Shown here: positions 36,888 through 48,800 of the stretch, in pieces
Layout of the letters: each line of letters begins with the position of its first letter
How positions within the stretch are numbered: the stretch's first letter is position 1
From: Haloferula luteola
GTDB taxonomy: Bacteria; Verrucomicrobiota; Verrucomicrobiia; Verrucomicrobiales; Akkermansiaceae
Direction of reading: 5' to 3'
DNA: 59,864 bases
NCBI RefSeq assembly: GCF_014201715.1
Contig: NZ_JACHFD010000024.1
Coordinates: 1 to 59,864, forward strand
The notes under the pieces: model-generated
What the model was told of the DNA's origin: nothing
Seen by the model: the letters and a program-made list of their open reading frames with translations, nothing else
Database searches by the model: none
Program-made: the position numbers and the translations under genes

Positions 36888-37137
36888 CCTCCCCAGCAGT
36901 TCCCCATTTTCAGGACTCGGGTCGTGCCAGACATCCTCGGCATCCACACTGAAGGGATCTGCCCATACCCACCTCGTCGCCCGAGGACTAACGGAGAAGA
37001 CACAAGATTATCCATCCACATGGAACTTGTCATCACGGGCTCAACTTTGCTTTATCTTGCCATAGCTTCCATCCATGGAGTGGACCGAAGCCATGCTCTC
37101 CCCGTGAATCGGCCCTTCTCTTTGACCAACCTTCCCG
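36888..37137 (+). other. Short intergenic stretch after priA
   Basis: 250 bases between priA and the membrane protein gene on the same strand. It contains a small AT-rich stretch near 37040-37080 that could include a promoter, but I see no clear -35/-10 pair and no terminator hairpin. Confidence 0.3.
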
Positions 37138-39162
37138 ATGCGTCCTGAAAACCCATGGTTGGACGCCGTCGTGGAGTCGTTTCCCGCCGACGCTCCGCAG
37201 AATGCCGCTCGCCTAGATCTCCTTGTCGAAGCCGCCACCGCCATCCCCTTTTCCTCCAAGGAGCCCGATCCCTTCCCGCCATCTCCTCCCTGGAAAGCAG
37301 CTTGGCGATCCCTGCTCGCCTCATGCGTCATTCTCCTCACCGTTCTCGGCCTCCACTTCGTCTCCCCGCCTGCCCTCGACCGACTTCGGACCTTTGCCTT
37401 GGCCGATCAACTGAACGTCGTGAAATCCAATACGACCTCCCTTTCCGAGCCCCTCCGTTCCATCCATCCCGCCCATTTGGACAATCGTTGGTCCCCTGCC
37501 TCCTGGTATCCCCTATTGGAAAGTCGAATTCCCCCATCGCATCGTCCCTATGTCCTCGGCGATCCCAGCGAACTTTCGTTGATCGATCGCTGGCAAACCT
37601 CTTGGCAAACTCGACCCAACTCCCCTGCCACCGCAGCCGAGACCCTCCGCATCGACCTCACTGATGATGGCTCCATTCTACCCGAAAAAGTTGCAGAACT
37701 GAAAGCTCTCGACCCGGGCAATGGCTATTACGATCTCGCGGTCGCATGCCTACTGCTCACCGAATCGACCGCTCCTAGCGGTCGAAGACCCAGTGGCTAT
37801 CCTCAGGTCAGCATCTCCAACCCCGCCAACTTCCAGCGGGCCGAGAAATTCCTGGATCGTGCCATTGCAGCTGATTTCATCGCCGATCGCCGCGACGAAC
37901 GGCTCATCTCTCGTCTCTCGCTCTGCCGACCCGCCGAAGATTTCGGCGCATTCGTCCTCAACCGAGCGGTCTACTTCGACTTACGACAACTTCCGTCTGG
38001 CTCCATCGCATCGGGCGACTCCGTCGCTTGCTTTTTCATCCCCTCTGCCGAGGAAATGGTGGCTCAACAAAATCCAGAGGGGCTTCGACAACTCTGTGAG
38101 CAATGGACTCGCATCGCCAAACATCTCTCCGCCATGGACCCCACGGGAGCCATGGTGGCCTTTGCATGGAATTCTGCACCCGCCATGGAGGCGGCCTGTC
38201 GTTCCCTCAGACTCACCTCATGGGAAGATCATTTTCGCCTTGGAATGGCGGCAGTTCGCCCCGAGTTGCCACCCTCGATCACCACCTACGATTTCTCTGT
38301 TTCGTCATTCTCGCAGTTCTCCAGCTTGGGCACCGACTCTCTTCGGCTTGCCGAACACCGCTACTACGAAAAACTCGACCTGATTTTTGCTGCCGCCTTC
38401 AGCCTCGTTCTCGTCCTCGTGGTGTCTTTGCTTTCTCTTTCATCATCCAGCCGATTGTTAGGCCTACCCGGGCGCTTGGCTCACGCGCTGCGTCCCATCG
38501 ACCATCTTCGCATCTTGATCTTCGGAGCCTTGGTCCCGTCCGTCTTGGTTGCCAGCATCCTTGAAAACCCATTTCTCTATTCTCGAGAGACGACCTACAC
38601 CGCTCGCCATGCCCTTTCCGTGACACTCCTCTTCTCGGGCCTTATCATCTGCGTGCTCTTCCACACCACGCGGGAAATCTCCATCTCCCTCGCTCGTCGT
38701 GCCTCTCCCATCGGCTTCCGCCGTCTTCATCCCCGACTCTACGGAGTGGCCGGATGGATGGCTCTGCTGATAGCGCCAGCCACCATGGCGCTCGATCACC
38801 TGAGCGGTCTCCCCCTGCCTTTCGTTCCCGACAAATCTCTCCGCCTCCACCTCTTTGGGCTCCTCGGACTCCTTCTCATGGCCTACTTCGCCGAGACTCT
38901 GCTCTTGCTCTATAGCGGGCATCGTCGACTGCACGCCGCGACCCTTCTCCGGGTCTTGATTCTCCATCTCGCCATCCTGGCGGGCATCTTCTCCGCCTGG
39001 GCGGGAGTCGATGGGCTCATCGAGCGCCACCACATGATGAGGAGCTCCATCGAAGACATCACCTCTCCCCCGTTCCAAAGGCAACTCAGAGGCTCCACCC
39101 CTGATGCACGGATCTTTCAGAAGGCCCTCGAAAACCACCTCTTCCACCACCCCGAATCCTAA
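37138..39162 (+). CDS. Membrane protein of unknown function
   Basis: 674 residues. A cytoplasmic start (MRPENPWLDAVVESFPADAP) precedes a membrane span at ~58-76 (LLASCVILLTVLGLHFVSP). A periplasmic-type region of ~340 residues follows (YDLAVACLLLTES, ERLISRLSLCRPAEDFG), rich in helices and resembling repeat scaffolds. Then comes a C-terminal membrane region of about six spans (IFAAAFSLVLVLVVSLLSL, LRILIFGALVPSVLVASIL, SVTLLFSGLIICVLFH, and others). No catalytic motif recognised. It lies six bases before the Lnt-like gene and is very likely co-transcribed with it. Confidence 0.7.
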   Translation: MRPENPWLDAVVESFPADAPQNAARLDLLVEAATAIPFSSKEPDPFPPSPPWKAAWRSLLASCVILLTVLGLHFVSPPALDRLRTFALADQLNVVKSNTTSLSEPLRSIHPAHLDNRWSPASWYPLLESRIPPSHRPYVLGDPSELSLIDRWQTSWQTRPNSPATAAETLRIDLTDDGSILPEKVAELKALDPGNGYYDLAVACLLLTESTAPSGRRPSGYPQVSISNPANFQRAEKFLDRAIAADFIADRRDERLISRLSLCRPAEDFGAFVLNRAVYFDLRQLPSGSIASGDSVACFFIPSAEEMVAQQNPEGLRQLCEQWTRIAKHLSAMDPTGAMVAFAWNSAPAMEAACRSLRLTSWEDHFRLGMAAVRPELPPSITTYDFSVSSFSQFSSLGTDSLRLAEHRYYEKLDLIFAAAFSLVLVLVVSLLSLSSSSRLLGLPGRLAHALRPIDHLRILIFGALVPSVLVASILENPFLYSRETTYTARHALSVTLLFSGLIICVLFHTTREISISLARRASPIGFRRLHPRLYGVAGWMALLIAPATMALDHLSGLPLPFVPDKSLRLHLFGLLGLLLMAYFAETLLLLYSGHRRLHAATLLRVLILHLAILAGIFSAWAGVDGLIERHHMMRSSIEDITSPPFQRQLRGSTPDARIFQKALENHLFHHPES

Positions 39163-39168
39163 ACGCTC

Positions 39169-40554
39169 ATGCAGCCCATCCGCTGGACATTTCCAGTACG
39201 TCTCATGCTGGTGACGATTTCCGCCGGGCTCGGGATCCTCTCATTCCCGCCGGTCGGACTGTCCGCCTGCAGCCTGATCTTCCTTCTCCCCTTTCTGATC
39301 GCCCTTCGGGGCGCATCCCCCCAGCAATCCATCGGACTCGGGGCCTTGATGGGCTTCTCCCTCTACCTCGGCACTCTCAACTGGATGGTCACCATCTTTG
39401 GCGGTTTCGCGCTGTTTCTCCATGCCGTCCTCACTCTCTTCCCCATGCTGTTCACTGGCCTCTGGGCCACCCTCGCGCTCCCAAATCGAGCCTGGGCACC
39501 GTGGATCGCCGCAACTCTCTGGACCGGCTTTGAATACTACCGCTGCGAATGGTCCCCTCTGCGCTTTGCCTGGATCACGCCCGGCACCGGATTGCCACCC
39601 GGCTATCTCACCCCCCTCCTCGGGGTCTATGGGATCACATTTCTCATCGCCGCTGCCTGCGCAGCGATCGCCTTTTCCCCACGTCAGAGACTGCTCGGCG
39701 TGATCCTCCTCGGATCCATCGCGCTCTGCACCTGGCTGCCCAAACCCTCCACTCCCAACCCCACCCTCAAAGTTGCCGCCATCCAAAGTGAGGAAATGTC
39801 GACCTTCGCTCTGCTCCATCGCAGCAAGGACCTGCCCCCGGTCGATGCCATCGTCTGGCCGGAATACGCCACGACCACCGACCTTCGACAAAACACGGCT
39901 CTTCGCATCGAACTCCAAAAACTCCTCGACCTGAAATCGGCTCAAGTCCTCGTGCTCGGTGGCCGAGCTGACCGCGAGAATGGCACTTGGGAAAACACCG
40001 CCTTCACCCTCGGGCGAGACACCCTCCTGGGCACCCACGTCAAAAACCGCCCCGTCCACTTCTTTGACGACGGTCAGCCCGGCACCCAAGCGCCTGCCAT
40101 TTCCACTCCTCTCGGCCAAATCGCCACCCCCATTTGCTTCGACAATGACGGAGATGCCGTTGTGCGTAGAGCCGTCGCCAACGGAGCGGAATTCCTTCTG
40201 ATCCCCAGCATGGACGCAGAGAGCTGGACAGCCCGTCAACATCGCCAGCACGCCGCATTGTTCCGCCATCGCGCTGCGGAAAATGCACGCTGGTTGGTCG
40301 TCGCCGCCTCCTCCGGCCTCACCCAAGTCGTCGATCCCTGGGGCCGACGAGTCGACTCGCTCCCGCTTTTCGAACCGGGCAATCTCGTCGCCGAGATCGC
40401 GCCATCCCGTCGTCGCACCCCCTATCAACTCGGAGGTTGGCTCATCGGCCCTCTCTGCTGCGTTTTCACCGCCGCAACCTTGGTCTTCGCCGTCTACCAA
40501 TCGCGCCGCAACCTCTCCAGCCCCACCGCCCCTGCTGAAGGCCCCACCGGATGA
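39169..40554 (+). CDS. lnt: Apolipoprotein N-acyltransferase-like protein
   Basis: 461 residues: about six membrane spans (1-190), then a nitrilase-type periplasmic domain. Lnt adds the third acyl chain to lipoproteins. The catalytic triad matches: Glu232 (VWPEYA), Lys292 (THVKNRPVHFFDDG) and Cys323 (TPICFDND). The Lys loop differs from the usual GRYxKxHLVPFGE form, so substrate details may differ. A final hydrophobic span follows (LCCVFTAATLVFAVYQSRR). Six bases after the unknown membrane protein. Confidence 0.85.
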   Translation: MQPIRWTFPVRLMLVTISAGLGILSFPPVGLSACSLIFLLPFLIALRGASPQQSIGLGALMGFSLYLGTLNWMVTIFGGFALFLHAVLTLFPMLFTGLWATLALPNRAWAPWIAATLWTGFEYYRCEWSPLRFAWITPGTGLPPGYLTPLLGVYGITFLIAAACAAIAFSPRQRLLGVILLGSIALCTWLPKPSTPNPTLKVAAIQSEEMSTFALLHRSKDLPPVDAIVWPEYATTTDLRQNTALRIELQKLLDLKSAQVLVLGGRADRENGTWENTAFTLGRDTLLGTHVKNRPVHFFDDGQPGTQAPAISTPLGQIATPICFDNDGDAVVRRAVANGAEFLLIPSMDAESWTARQHRQHAALFRHRAAENARWLVVAASSGLTQVVDPWGRRVDSLPLFEPGNLVAEIAPSRRRTPYQLGGWLIGPLCCVFTAATLVFAVYQSRRNLSSPTAPAEGPTG

Positions 40555-40646
40555 TGTGACCCACCGAGATTCCAAGTGGACTCTCCTAGAACCTCACCCC
40601 CCGGTCGCAGACCAATGGCTGCCACCGGGCGGAGGATCCAAATCAC

Positions 40647-42320
<1,674 letters not shown>

Positions 42321-42416
42321 GGGAAACGGGATGGATGGCGGCAGGGAAATGGCCCACCCGACGCGGAAATGCAACCCCCGTCTCCAGAGGTCACGGACTC
42401 AAGCCGCCTCAGAAGC

Positions 42417-42890
42417 TCAGGAAGTTTGATCAATCAACGCAATCAACGTCGGAATCGCCCGATCAAAGGTCCCGGCGACTTGCTCGTAGGCCCGCTTGCC
42501 CATGCCGATCGGGTCCGGCACATCAGCGCCAATCCCACGCCCGGGAAGCTCCACAAACTCGCACATCAAATAAAATTTATCCTCATACTCCGGCCACTCC
42601 GCAAGCAATGCCGCCAAATGCCCGCCGGTCATCGCAAACACATGGGTGGCCCAATCCAAGAGCTCCTCCGTCACCGGCTGGCTGCGAAAGGCCCCCGATT
42701 CGATCCCACGCTCCATCAAAATCGCCGCCGACTCCCCACTGATGGGCGAACCTGGATAGGCAGCCACTCCCGCCGAGGCGACTTCGAACTCCTCCCGGTC
42801 CTCCACAGCATCCCGAAACAAAGCCTCAGCCATGGGACTGCGGCAGGTATTTCCCGTGCAGACAAAGAGAACCTTATGGGTGGCAGACAT
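42417..42890 (-). CDS. Low-molecular-weight protein-tyrosine phosphatase
   Basis: 157 residues. P-loop CTGNTCRS with nucleophile Cys11 and Arg17, and the general-acid DP motif in VPDPIGMG near the C-terminus. Typical length. In bacteria such proteins dephosphorylate tyrosine kinases of exopolysaccharide synthesis or arsenate-related substrates; the arsenate reductase branch lacks the extra cysteines. Substrate unknown. It lies 68 bases downstream of recQ. Confidence 0.9.
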   Translation of the reverse strand: MSATHKVLFVCTGNTCRSPMAEALFRDAVEDREEFEVASAGVAAYPGSPISGESAAILMERGIESGAFRSQPVTEELLDWATHVFAMTGGHLAALLAEWPEYEDKFYLMCEFVELPGRGIGADVPDPIGMGKRAYEQVAGTFDRAIPTLIALIDQTS

Positions 42891-42958
42891 CGGCGGACAA
42901 AGTGAGCGCAGCTCCGCCTCGGGTCAAGCCGACCTTCCTCCATCCGCTTCCTACAAAC

Positions 42959-45070
42959 TCATCCCCAGCGTTTGATCCGATCCACAAACCCCCGCAGGAA
43001 CTTCTGAGCCTTGATCTCACCCACCCCTGGAACCGCCATACCCTCATCGATCGATTTCGGGCGATACCGGCACAAGGCCTCCAAAGTCTTGTTACTAAAC
43101 ACCACGTATGGAGGCACCTGCTGGGCCTTGGCGATTTTTCCCCGCAACGCTCGCAGTTCCTCATAGAGCCCGGGGTCGAAGCCGTGATCGTCCAATACCG
43201 CCGAATCCACCCCTGCCGCCTCACTCGCCGATGGCCAAGCCAGCCGGTAACTTTTGCTCCCACGCATCACCCGCTCGCCCCGCTCGGTCAACGTGACCAA
43301 CGGGTATTCTCCCACCTCCACCCGCAGCAATCCCCCCTCCGTCATCGCTCGAAACAAGCTGTTCAGATAGCCGCTTCCTTTCTCCGCCAACAATCCATAG
43401 GTGCTCAGCTGATCCAAACCCGCCGCGGCAATGTCCTGCGATCGACTGCCCAAGAGCATCAGAACTATCTTGCCGCGCCCGAATCGCCCCTCCCATCCCT
43501 GCCCCGTCTGCCGAGACATCCGCGCTACCCCGGACAAGGCCTTGCGCACCACCATGTGCTCCTCCTCGGTCGGCGGACGATCCTCTCCTCCGCCATCCAG
43601 GCAAACATCGCAACAGCCACAAGTATCAGCCTCTTCCTCCCCGAAGTATTCGAGAATCCATTGCTGCCGACAAACCCGGGAGTAAGCCATCTCCACCATT
43701 GCCTTCAGCTTATCTCGATCCCGCCGCTCCTTTTCACTGAGAGCGTCCTCATCGATCGCCAAATCCGCCGGATACACCTCAGGACGCCTCAGCCGGGTCC
43801 CGCGCATTCGCTTCCCCGGCACATCAAATCGCTCAATGTATCCCGACCGCGCCAGCGTCGCCAACGCACTGCTCACTGCCATGGAGTTCTTCAAACCCGC
43901 CCCATCCGTGATGTCCTCAATGCTCTTGTGCACCTCATGCTCCCCGTCCGCGGTCTGCATCAGGTAACGATAGACATCCCGAATCGCCTGCCCCCCCGGA
44001 TTCGCCCCCTCGATGAAAAACTCCTGCGTTCGCGTGTCCGCATAGTTGAACAAAAGCTCGCATACCGCCGCCTCACCATCACGTCCCGCTCGGCCAGCCT
44101 CCTGATAATAGGCCTCCACACTACCAGGGATCTCGTAGTGCACCACGAAACGCACATCCGGTCGATCAATCCCCATCCCGAATGCATTGGTCGCCACCGC
44201 CACATCCGCCTTGCGAGACAGAAAAATTTCCTGAGCCTTCTCGCGCTCTCCATCACTCATCCCTCCGTGGTAGGCAATCACCCGCATCCCCCAGGACGCC
44301 AGAGTTTCGCTGACTTCCTCCACCTTCTTGCGGGTCGCGCAGTAGACGATCCCTGTGCGATGCGCACTCGCCACCGCACGCACCCGATCCAACTTCTGGG
44401 CCTTTTTGTCCACCGCCGTGATGGTCAGCGAAAGATTCGGCCGCGAGAACCCGCTCACCACTTCGAACGGCTCCCGCAACCCCAACACCTGCAGAATATC
44501 CTCCCGCACCACGGGCGTCGCCGTCGCCGTCAATGCCACGCACTGCGGGCGGCCGATCTTCTCCAGCGCCTTGCCCAAACGCATGTAGTCGGGCCGAAAA
44601 TCGTGTCCCCATTGGCTAAGGCAGTGAGCCTCATCCACCGCAAAAAGCGACACTTCCACCCCCTCCAGTGCTCGCAGGAATGACTCCGCCCGGAAACGTT
44701 CCGGGGCCACGTAGACCAGTTTCCAGCGGCCCGTTCGCATCCCTTGAAGTCGCTGCTTTTGCTCCTCCCAAGGCACCGTCGAATTGATCAAAGTCGCTGG
44801 AATTCCCTTGGCCACCAACGCGTCCACCTGATCCTTCATCAGCGCGATCAAAGGCGATACCACCAGCGTCACTCCCGTGAAACACATCGCAGGGAGCTGA
44901 TAGCACAACGACTTTCCCCCACCGGTGGGCATCACCACCAACCCGTCACGACCCGAGACGATCTGCTCAATCACCCTTTCCTGGCCGTCTAGGAATCCGC
45001 CGTGACCGAAGTGTTTCTTCAGGGCGTCGAGTGGCTTCAGGAGGAGTTTACGGGATTTGCGGAAGGCCAT
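42959..45070 (-). CDS. recQ: ATP-dependent DNA helicase RecQ
   Basis: 703 residues. 3'-5' helicase of recombination and fork repair. Walker A TGGGKS (49-54), DEAH box DEAHCLSQWGHDFRPDY, motif V-VI VVHYEIPGSVEAYYQEAGRAGRDG, RecQ zinc domain (CRQQWILEYFGE followed by CGCCDVC), a winged-helix region, and a C-terminal HRDC domain (LYEELRALRGKIAKAQQVPPY). Length is full. The divergent HAD phosphatase starts 87 bases away. Confidence 0.97.
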   Translation of the reverse strand: MAFRKSRKLLLKPLDALKKHFGHGGFLDGQERVIEQIVSGRDGLVVMPTGGGKSLCYQLPAMCFTGVTLVVSPLIALMKDQVDALVAKGIPATLINSTVPWEEQKQRLQGMRTGRWKLVYVAPERFRAESFLRALEGVEVSLFAVDEAHCLSQWGHDFRPDYMRLGKALEKIGRPQCVALTATATPVVREDILQVLGLREPFEVVSGFSRPNLSLTITAVDKKAQKLDRVRAVASAHRTGIVYCATRKKVEEVSETLASWGMRVIAYHGGMSDGEREKAQEIFLSRKADVAVATNAFGMGIDRPDVRFVVHYEIPGSVEAYYQEAGRAGRDGEAAVCELLFNYADTRTQEFFIEGANPGGQAIRDVYRYLMQTADGEHEVHKSIEDITDGAGLKNSMAVSSALATLARSGYIERFDVPGKRMRGTRLRRPEVYPADLAIDEDALSEKERRDRDKLKAMVEMAYSRVCRQQWILEYFGEEEADTCGCCDVCLDGGGEDRPPTEEEHMVVRKALSGVARMSRQTGQGWEGRFGRGKIVLMLLGSRSQDIAAAGLDQLSTYGLLAEKGSGYLNSLFRAMTEGGLLRVEVGEYPLVTLTERGERVMRGSKSYRLAWPSASEAAGVDSAVLDDHGFDPGLYEELRALRGKIAKAQQVPPYVVFSNKTLEALCRYRPKSIDEGMAVPGVGEIKAQKFLRGFVDRIKRWG

Positions 45071-45157
45071 GTCTCCTGTTCAAATGATTAAATCCAACCG
45101 CCGCGGTCAAGGCTGGCTTGCCCGGACGACGACCTTCCCTATGGTCGCCCCGCGTCC

Positions 45158-45778
45158 ATGACCCTCCTCTTTGATATCGGCAAGGTGCTTCTCGACTTCG
45201 ACTTTGAAAGCTCGCTGCGGAAGCTGATCCCCGACGACGAACCCCAACCCGATGAGCGCCTGCGCAAAATCCTGGGCGACAAGGATGCTTTCGAACGGGG
45301 TGACATCCCGCTCGACGACTACCTCGCCCAAGCCGAACGGGAACTCGGCCCGGCCGCCGATCGCGAAACCTTCATCGCAGCCTGGCGTAACATCTTCACC
45401 CCGAACGTTCCCATGTGGCAAGTGGTCGAAGACCTCAAAGCCCAAGGCCACCGCCTGCTCTATTTCTCCAACATCAACCCCATCCACGCGCCGTGGATCT
45501 TCGAGAATTACGATGTCTTCCGCCACTTTGAGGGAGGCACCTGCTCCTATCTCGCAAAGCTCATCAAACCGGAACCCGCGATCTACCGCCATGTCATCGA
45601 GACCTACGGACTGACCCCCGCGGAAACCCTCTACATCGACGACTTGCCAGCCAATATCGAATCCGGCATCGCCGCTGGTTTCCAGTCCCACCTCTACGAC
45701 CTCCACCGGCACGACGCCTTCGAGACCTGGCTTTCCTCACACCTCCAAGTCCCTCCACAAAAAAACCGCGCCCGCTAA
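45158..45778 (+). CDS. HAD-family phosphatase, YihX type
   Basis: 206 residues. HAD motif I is FDIGKVLLDFD, with nucleophile Asp6 and Gly8 where most HADs have a second Asp; this matches YihX-like glucose-1-phosphate phosphatases (FDLGNV). Motif II is YFSNIN (~104-109), Lys near KLIKPEP, motif IV YIDDLPANI. The cap domain is four-helical. Probably a cytoplasmic sugar-phosphate phosphatase. Its stop lies inside the terminator at 45765-45793. Confidence 0.8.
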   Translation: MTLLFDIGKVLLDFDFESSLRKLIPDDEPQPDERLRKILGDKDAFERGDIPLDDYLAQAERELGPAADRETFIAAWRNIFTPNVPMWQVVEDLKAQGHRLLYFSNINPIHAPWIFENYDVFRHFEGGTCSYLAKLIKPEPAIYRHVIETYGLTPAETLYIDDLPANIESGIAAGFQSHLYDLHRHDAFETWLSSHLQVPPQKNRAR

Positions 45779-45793
45779 AACAGCGAGCGCGGT
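45765..45793 (-). terminator. Two-way rho-independent terminator overlapping a stop codon
   Basis: ACCGCGCCCGCT (45765-45776) pairs with AGCGAGCGCGGT (45782-45793) around a five-base loop, with one mismatch. On the minus strand it is followed by T x7 and ends the large repeat-protein transcript 54 bases past its stop. On the plus strand the left arm contains the end of the HAD gene including its TAA. Confidence 0.8.
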
Positions 45794-45847
45794 CAACCAG
45801 GAAGCAAGGAATCCGCGAACCGTCAGTTCGTCGACCCCTCTCTCCCT

Positions 45848-48800
45848 TCAGGGATTGGGTCCTTCCACCTCCGCATCGAGGAATCCTCGGCCAGTCAGGC
45901 CATCCGAAGAATCCAGCCGGAAGGTGTGCAACTCATAGTCTTCGCTGGTCGATGCACTGGTGCCGACGTGGCTGACGCCACCCGTCCAGTCCGAAAGATC
46001 AAGCGATCCTCGCACCGTGTAAACGACCCCATTGACCGTGGCCGTCTGCTCCTGATTGGAGCCCAGACCAAACGTCGCTCCGGCCCGGACCGCAATCGTC
46101 AGGGTCAAATCCGGCAGACTGTTGCCATTCGAATCTGCCGTGGAGATCGACCCTTCACCCAACGAACTGCCATCCGTGGGATCGCCGTGGAACGCATACT
46201 CTTCGAGGTCACTCACACCGTCTCCGTCGGCGTCACCGCTGCCATCAATCACGCCCACGCTACCGAAATAGGCGATTTCCCAGGCGTCATCGATGCCGTC
46301 GCCATCACCATCGGGGTTCGACTGACCAAAGCGCACCACCGTGAAGCTCTCCAAGGTCGCCGCCTTTGCCGTCGTCTGATGAAGCACAAACACCCCGGCC
46401 TCCAAATCGCCATTGCCATCCAGGAAAGCGGGCTGCGCCCCCGGATTCGCGGCGTTGTCATTAACGAAGACCGTCCAGACTCCTCCGATTCGCTCGATCA
46501 ACACCGAAAGGTCCGTTCCAACCGCACCAGCGGAATTGGCGGCCCCGAACGTCGCGTCCGAATCGTTGGTTCCATTGGTGTTCACCCCCAAAGCAGAATA
46601 CCCCGGAGCGATCGTCCCAGCCCGTAGCACCGACTGAGTGCTGGTGCCCACATAAGCACCAATCTGGTCGTAACCATCCATCGCCGGCAGATCCACAAAG
46701 TGGGCACGAATCCGGAAATCTTCGGTTCCCGTAAAGCCATAGTCAGACAACCGAATCCCGATCGCTTCCAACTGCTCCATGTTGATCTGACCATTGATGT
46801 CCGAAGGCGAACTGATCAACGTCAACGTCCCTGCGACCGTATCCAGATCAAGGCGATCATCCGGAGTAGCAATCGCCGTTCCTGAACCCCCCAATCGATC
46901 GGTGAACAGAGTGGCCTCACCGTCGATATCCACGAGACCCGTGCCGGTGGATTCCAGATCGTAGAATGCCACCACATCGGCCTCACCGTCGCCGTCCACA
47001 TCAGAAGGCGTCGAGAGTTCATCGAGCGGATCCGAAGTCGCTTGGTATTCCTCCAAGTTCGTAAACGTGTCAGAGTCATCGTCACCATTCGGATCCGTAT
47101 CGGCAAGACTCACTGCCAACAGGGCATTCACCTCCCAGCGATCCGGCAGACCATCCCCATCGGCATCTCCACTGGGCACACCGGGACTCAGTGGATCTTC
47201 CGGATCGGAAAGGCCCTCGAACTCCGCCAACTCATTGAACGAGTCTCCATCCGTGTCGGTGGTTCCATCATTCGAGAGATCTCCAAACCAGTAGTCTTCC
47301 CAACCATCCGACATCCCATCGTTGTCGCTGTCCGGGAACGAGAAATACTGATTGGGATCCGTCCCTGCCAGATACTCGTCGATGTTGTAGGCGAAATCGC
47401 CGTCCGGGTCGCCAAACTCGTCCTCATCCAGCGATCCGAAATAGTCGAGTTCCCACTGATCCGGCAACCCATCCGCATCCGAGTCCCCCGGGAACGACGT
47501 GTTGTCCGACGGATCACTGCCCGCATACAACTCTTCCAGATTGGTGGCCGTGTCGTTGTCCGGGTCGTCATTTGGACCATAACTGAAGTCGCCGGAGAAG
47601 TAAAATTCCTCCCAGGCATCAGGCAGACCATCCGCACCTGCACCGCCATCAACATCCTTCTGGGCAGGATCATCGGGGCCTTGCCCATGCATCGCCTCCA
47701 GAGCCCATTCGGCAAGCTTGCCACGGAACATCCGCACCTCGTTGTAAGAGGCCGATGGCGCGTTGTCCGGCCACCACGAACGACCCAGTGCATTCACCGC
47801 ATCGCTCACATCGGCAATCCGGTTCGCGACGGTAAATGTCCCTTTGGCTACGCCCAACTCCGCATCACCGGAAGTCGCCGCATACCATGTCGCTTTCGAC
47901 GATTCTGGATTGCCTTCGAGGGGCTCAATCACCATCACGATGTGGTACTCCGACCCCGTAAAATACGAAATCGAGTTATCCATCGTCGCATCGTTCTTCG
48001 TGCTATCCAGCCACTCGATGCGGTCGGATCCCTCTCCCGTGCCGACACTCCACGACATGTAGAGCTCTTCCGCCACCGTCTCCGCTGGATCATAGAACGA
48101 GAAGATTCGCGACCAGTTCTGAACCGCATTGTAAGTCGCCCAGAACTCCAACGTGACCGGCTCATTGGTCTCCGGCAACAAATCGCTACCGAGCTGCACC
48201 CATTGGGAATTCGCCTTGGCACCTCCGGTGAAATCCACGGTGGTTGCCGTTTGAGTCACCACGTTGGTGCTGTCGGTATCGCCCGGTTGAATCACGGCGT
48301 CGGAGCCCCCCACGGTACCCGTATCCAACAGGTCACCATTGAAATTCCAACGGTGATCAAGCCGTGCAAAGGCAGGCGAGAACGCGGCGTCCGTCGGATC
48401 CGTTCGCCGGGTCCACTCCTGTAGATCCGTGAACAGGTCGCTGTCCGTGTCCGCTGTGCCGTCCGAAGTCGTGATATCGCCAAAATGCGCGATCTCCCAG
48501 CCGTCGCCCATCGTATCCGAATCCGAATCGGTGTAGTCCGTGGCCAAATTCGGGTCGGTCCCATTGGCATACTCGAACGCATTCGTGTCGTAATCTCCGT
48601 CGAAATCGTCCGTCCCCGCTTGCACTGCCGTGCTGCCGAAATTGTCGACTTCCCATGCGTCGGGCAAACCATCGTTGTCGAGGTTTCCGGGATCGTCGGC
48701 CGCATCTTGAGGATCGGTATCCGCCAGGTACTCTTCCAGATTGGTCGAGAAGTCCCCGTCGGCATTGCCGTCCGCATCGTTCACCAACTTGTTGAGCCCA

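Noticed and set aside
39241..40575. Long minus-strand frame opposite lnt
   Set aside because: Low-complexity Gly/Glu sequence typical of an antisense shadow; the sense frame carries the full Lnt triad.
40590..40640. CCCGGT...ACCGGG pair between lnt and glyA
   Set aside because: The loop is long and no T-run follows, so not a convincing terminator.
47042..48424. Plus-strand frame opposite the giant repeat protein
   Set aside because: Arg/Ile-rich shadow of the Asp repeats, with repeats mirroring the sense repeats.
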